Below, piece after piece: positions 5,508-7,908 of a stretch of 7,908 nt of DNA. Each line of letters begins with the position of its first letter. Position 1 is the stretch's first letter. The stretch comes from Betaproteobacteria bacterium SG8_40 (GTDB lineage: Bacteria; Pseudomonadota; Gammaproteobacteria; Burkholderiales; Eutrophovitaceae). Location: contig LJTS01000122.1 in assembly GCA_001304425.1 (NCBI GenBank), positions 1-7,908 of the forward strand, given 5' to 3'. The notes beneath the pieces are model-generated. The model was not told where the DNA came from. It searched no databases and worked only from the letters and a program-made list of their open reading frames with translations. Both the position numbers and the translations under genes were made by a program.

Positions 5508-7519
5508 TTCGTCTCATCCTCGATTGCCAGCAGTTGAGTGCCTTCGGCGACCTGCTCACCGGCTGAAAAGTATATCCGGGCAACCAGCCCGGCGCGCGGC
5601 GCAGAGATGGTGTGCTCCATCTTCATCGCCTCGACAATCATCAGGGCCTGCCCCTTGCGTACTTGCTGGCCCTCCTCGACGAGCACTTGCGCCACGTTGC
5701 CGGGCAAGGGCGACACCAGAAGCCCGCCTGGCTGCTCATCCTCGACAGTGGTCGCCCGCTCGGGTTCGAGACGATGACAGGCACCCGGGGCGAATACGGT
5801 CAGCGCCCCGTCTGCTTCGTATACAACCGTTGCGTTGATCCGCGCACCATCGAGGTCGGCGACCACTCGATCGTCCCCGTCCAGCGCTGCTCGCGCGAAC
5901 ACCTCGCTGTCTGGCAATTCGAGCAGGAAACCACCGTCCCGGTAATGCGCGGTCACGCAGACACGCCGGTCGTTGTCAGTGAACACGAACTGGTGATGGT
6001 TGTCCTCGTTGAGCCGCCATCCATCGGTGCGGCGCCATGGAGAATGCCGGTCGTCGCCGTTGACCGCGGCACGCCCGGCTTTCGCGGCGATCTGCAGCAG
6101 TTCGGACAACGCCGCCAGTGCCAGCACGGTGTCGGATGCCGGTTGCGGCTCGGCGAACAACTCTTGCCGGTGACGCTCGATCAGGCCGGTATCCAGAGTC
6201 GAGGCATCGTCGCCGGCTCCGGCAAAGGCCGGATGCGACGCCACGCCAAGCAGGAAAGCCACGTTGGTCTTGAGCCCGGCCAACTCATAGCCGGAAAGCG
6301 CGCCTCGCAGGCGGCGCAGCGCCGCCGCCCGGTCGACATCCCATGCAATGAGCTTGGCGATCATCGGGTCGTAGTGAATGCCGATCTCGTCCCCGGCACG
6401 GACGCCGCTGTCAATTCGAACGTGCGCCGGATCGTCCGGCTGGCGCAAGTGGGTAATCGTACCGGTGGCGGGCATGAACTCCCGCGCCGGGTCCTCGGCG
6501 TAGACACGCGCCTCGAAGGCATGTCCGCGGTGCTCCAGCGCAGCCTGCTGCAATGGCAAAGGTTCGCCCGCGGCAACCCGCAACTGCCATTCGACCAGAT
6601 CGACGCCGGTAATCATTTCGGTCACCGGGTGCTCGACCTGAAGTCGCGTGTTCATTTCCATGAAATAGAACCGGCCACCGGCATCGACGATGAATTCGAC
6701 CGTTCCGGCGCCAACGTAGCCCACCGCGCGCGCCGCCGCCAATGCCACCTCGCCCATTTCGCCGCGGCGCGCTTCCGTGATCCCCGGCGCGGGCGCTTCC
6801 TCGATGATTTTCTGATGGCGCCGCTGCACCGAACAGTCGCGCTCGAACAGGTGAACGTAGCCGCCTTGCCGATCAGCGAAGACCTGAACCTCGACGTGCC
6901 GCGGGCGAACCAGATATTTTTCGACCAGCACGCGATCGTCACCGAAGGACGAACTCGCCTCGCGCCTCGCTGCGTCCAGTGCCGTCCGGAACGCGTCCGG
7001 GCGCTCGACGATGCGCATGCCCTTGCCACCGCCTCCGGCAACCGCCTTGATCAGCACCGGGTAACCGATGCGACCGGCTTCGGCCTCCAGCAGCGCGTCG
7101 TCCTGATCGTCCCCGTGATAGCCGGGCACCAGCGGCACGCCGGCTTGCTCCATCAGCGTCTTCGCCGCGCTCTTCGATCCCATCGCCTCGATGGCCGCGG
7201 CGGGCGGGCCGACGAATACGATCCCGGCCGCGTCACAGGATCGCGCAAAGCCGGCGTTCTCCGACAGGAAGCCGTAACCGGGATGAATTGCCTGCGCACC
7301 GGTTCTTCTCGCGACCTGGATAATGCGTTCGCCGTGCAGGTAGGAATCGCGCGCTGCGGCGGCGCCGATCAGGTATGCCTCGTCGCACACTTGCGTGTGC
7401 ATGGCGCCTGCGTCGGCTTCGGAATAAACCGCGACGGTGCGGATGCCGAGGTGCTTCGCAGTTCGCGCAATGCGAACCGCGATCTCGCCGCGGTTGGCAA
7501 TCAGAATCTTTTCAAACAT
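5504..7519 (-). CDS. liuD: Methylcrotonyl-CoA carboxylase alpha (biotin-carrying) subunit
   Basis: The 671-residue protein combines biotin carboxylase and biotin carrier. Seen in order: N-domain MFEKILIANRGEIAVRIA with GYGFLSEN (81-88); ATP-grasp domain with K116, K158 and the loop AGGGGKGM (161-168); H208 and K237; E288-M-N290-T-R292 followed by LQVEHPVTE; and R338. A less conserved linker domain (about 450-590) precedes the biotinyl domain, with EAMKMEHT (630-637) and the biotinylated K633. It carboxylates its own biotin with ATP and bicarbonate for transfer by a beta subunit, expected outside the window. AMKMEHT and the adjoining HMG-CoA lyase favour 3-methylcrotonyl-CoA over propionyl-CoA carboxylase; geranyl-CoA carboxylase is less likely. 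ATG 7519 is chosen because the family begins MFxKILIANRGE; GTG codons at 7528 and 7525 in frame are alternatives. Its ribosome binding site is poor (GGTGAG is only one base away). Its stop overlaps the lyase start. Confidence 0.93.
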   Translation of the reverse strand: MFEKILIANRGEIAVRIARTAKHLGIRTVAVYSEADAGAMHTQVCDEAYLIGAAAARDSYLHGERIIQVARRTGAQAIHPGYGFLSENAGFARSCDAAGIVFVGPPAAAIEAMGSKSAAKTLMEQAGVPLVPGYHGDDQDDALLEAEAGRIGYPVLIKAVAGGGGKGMRIVERPDAFRTALDAARREASSSFGDDRVLVEKYLVRPRHVEVQVFADRQGGYVHLFERDCSVQRRHQKIIEEAPAPGITEARRGEMGEVALAAARAVGYVGAGTVEFIVDAGGRFYFMEMNTRLQVEHPVTEMITGVDLVEWQLRVAAGEPLPLQQAALEHRGHAFEARVYAEDPAREFMPATGTITHLRQPDDPAHVRIDSGVRAGDEIGIHYDPMIAKLIAWDVDRAAALRRLRGALSGYELAGLKTNVAFLLGVASHPAFAGAGDDASTLDTGLIERHRQELFAEPQPASDTVLALAALSELLQIAAKAGRAAVNGDDRHSPWRRTDGWRLNEDNHHQFVFTDNDRRVCVTAHYRDGGFLLELPDSEVFARAALDGDDRVVADLDGARINATVVYEADGALTVFAPGACHRLEPERATTVEDEQPGGLLVSPLPGNVAQVLVEEGQQVRKGQALMIVEAMKMEHTISAPRAGLVARIYFSAGEQVAEGTQLLAIEDETK

Positions 7520-7543
7520 GCTCACCACGCTCGAACCACATGA

Positions 7544-7908
7544 TCATTGCCCGCGCCAGGTCTCGTCGACCGGTTCCGGCGGCTGCGGCGGCGCGCCTGC
7601 GCCCGTTAGCCTGCTGATTTTCTGGTGCACCTGCCAGCCCATGACGAGGCAGATCGTGAAGAAAGCGATGCCGGCCACGGAACCGGTGATCAGGGCGTGA
7701 ATCGCGACGGTCGTCATGCCGCTGCGTTTCGATTCGCACGCCGACCATTTTTCAAACATCGACCTCGCCAGCTCGGGCAGTTGCTCGTCGCTGGTGTAGC
7801 GCAGCTCTCCGACAAACCGGTCGTAGGTCGGTACTTCCGTTCGCCCCGCGCCAGCGTATTGCCAGAGGCCGACACCGGCGAGCAGGTTTAACAGGAATCC
7901 CGCCAGGC
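7544..7908 (-). CDS. Unrecognised two-helix membrane protein, 3' part only
   Basis: The frame is open from the right edge (first full codon at 7906) to the TGA at 7544-7546, giving the last 120 residues of a protein that starts outside the window. A hydrophobic stretch LAGFLLNLLAGVGLW (1-15 of the visible part) is followed by a polar loop of about 45 residues with many acidic and basic residues, one Cys (57) and an ELARS segment. A clear second membrane helix follows (about 64-91), then a short basic patch and a Pro-rich tail (GAPPQPPEPVDE). I do not recognise the family. ATG 7759 is in this frame with GAGG nearby, but the reading continues upstream with sensible protein, so it is probably internal. 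The gene ends 24 bases before the carboxylase ATG, in the same frame, and so appears to belong to the same operon. Function unknown. Confidence 0.7.
   Translation of the reverse strand, partial: LAGFLLNLLAGVGLWQYAGAGRTEVPTYDRFVGELRYTSDEQLPELARSMFEKWSACESKRSGMTTVAIHALITGSVAGIAFFTICLVMGWQVHQKISRLTGAGAPPQPPEPVDETWRGQ

Noticed and set aside
4659..5537. A 292-codon open frame on the plus strand opposite HMG-CoA lyase.
   Set aside because: It mirrors the lyase gene, whose catalytic residues are all present; the antisense translation shows no family features.
5612..7543. A 643-codon open frame on the plus strand across from the carboxylase gene.
   Set aside because: It lies opposite a well-supported carboxylase gene, its translation is rich in Arg, His and Gln with no recognisable domain, and long antisense open frames are usual opposite GC-rich genes.
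7512..7748. A 78-codon minus-strand frame overlapping the membrane protein and the carboxylase start.
   Set aside because: It is out of frame with the membrane protein, whose frame gives two hydrophobic helices and runs to the window edge; this one is Arg-rich and featureless.
7509..7759. ATGTTTGAAAA occurs twice on the minus strand, at the carboxylase start (7519) and at ATG 7759, suggesting a duplicated start region.
   Set aside because: The similarity stops after 11 bases, and the copy at 7759 lies inside a reading frame that continues upstream to the window edge; chance is the simpler explanation.

Overview
The window is GC-rich, gene-dense bacterial chromosome. It carries no tRNA, rRNA, insertion sequence, phage gene or CRISPR array that I can see. 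The gene content (dihydrolipoyl dehydrogenase, a NudC-type Nudix hydrolase, a GstB-like glutathione transferase, methylcrotonyl-CoA carboxylase alpha chain, HMG-CoA lyase, DUF1289 and DUF2889) and the codon use suggest Pseudomonadota. A betaproteobacterium is my best guess and a gammaproteobacterium is the alternative; nothing here fixes the genus.

Layout: genes run on the plus strand from 1 to 3710 and on the minus strand from 3781 to 7908, and they converge on a gap of about 70 bases. The plus block starts with the 3' part of lpdA (2-844), the E3 subunit of a 2-oxoacid dehydrogenase. After a gap of about 97 bases with inverted repeats come nudC (942-1787) and, 12 bases later, a GstB-like glutathione transferase (1800-2435). 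A 104-base gap with a strong ribosome binding site leads to a secreted glycine-betaine-type (OpuAC) binding protein (2540-3412), with a single-domain cupin 13 bases behind it (3426-3710). The binding protein has no permease or ATPase gene nearby.

The minus block, read from high to low coordinates, looks like one operon. It begins with the 3' part of an unrecognised two-helix membrane protein (7544-7908, entering from outside the window). Next is a 671-residue biotin-dependent carboxylase alpha subunit with its own biotinyl domain (5504-7519), then HMG-CoA lyase (4593-5507), a small four-cysteine DUF1289 protein (4356-4577, probably TTG start) and a DUF2889 protein (3781-4359). Two junctions (carboxylase/lyase and DUF1289/DUF2889) are 4-base ATGA overlaps, so translation is probably coupled. 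Carboxylase plus lyase is the signature of the lower leucine/isovalerate pathway: 3-methylcrotonyl-CoA to 3-methylglutaconyl-CoA, and finally HMG-CoA to acetyl-CoA and acetoacetate. The carboxylase beta subunit, isovaleryl-CoA dehydrogenase and methylglutaconyl-CoA hydratase would be expected beyond the right edge.

Most of the window is ordinary core metabolism. The parts worth a second look are the proteins of unknown function tied to the leucine-degradation genes (DUF1289, DUF2889 and the membrane protein), the binding protein without a transporter, an in-frame 15-base duplication at the start of the DUF1289 gene, and a Gly-to-Ser change in the Nudix box of NudC. I found no convincing novel system.
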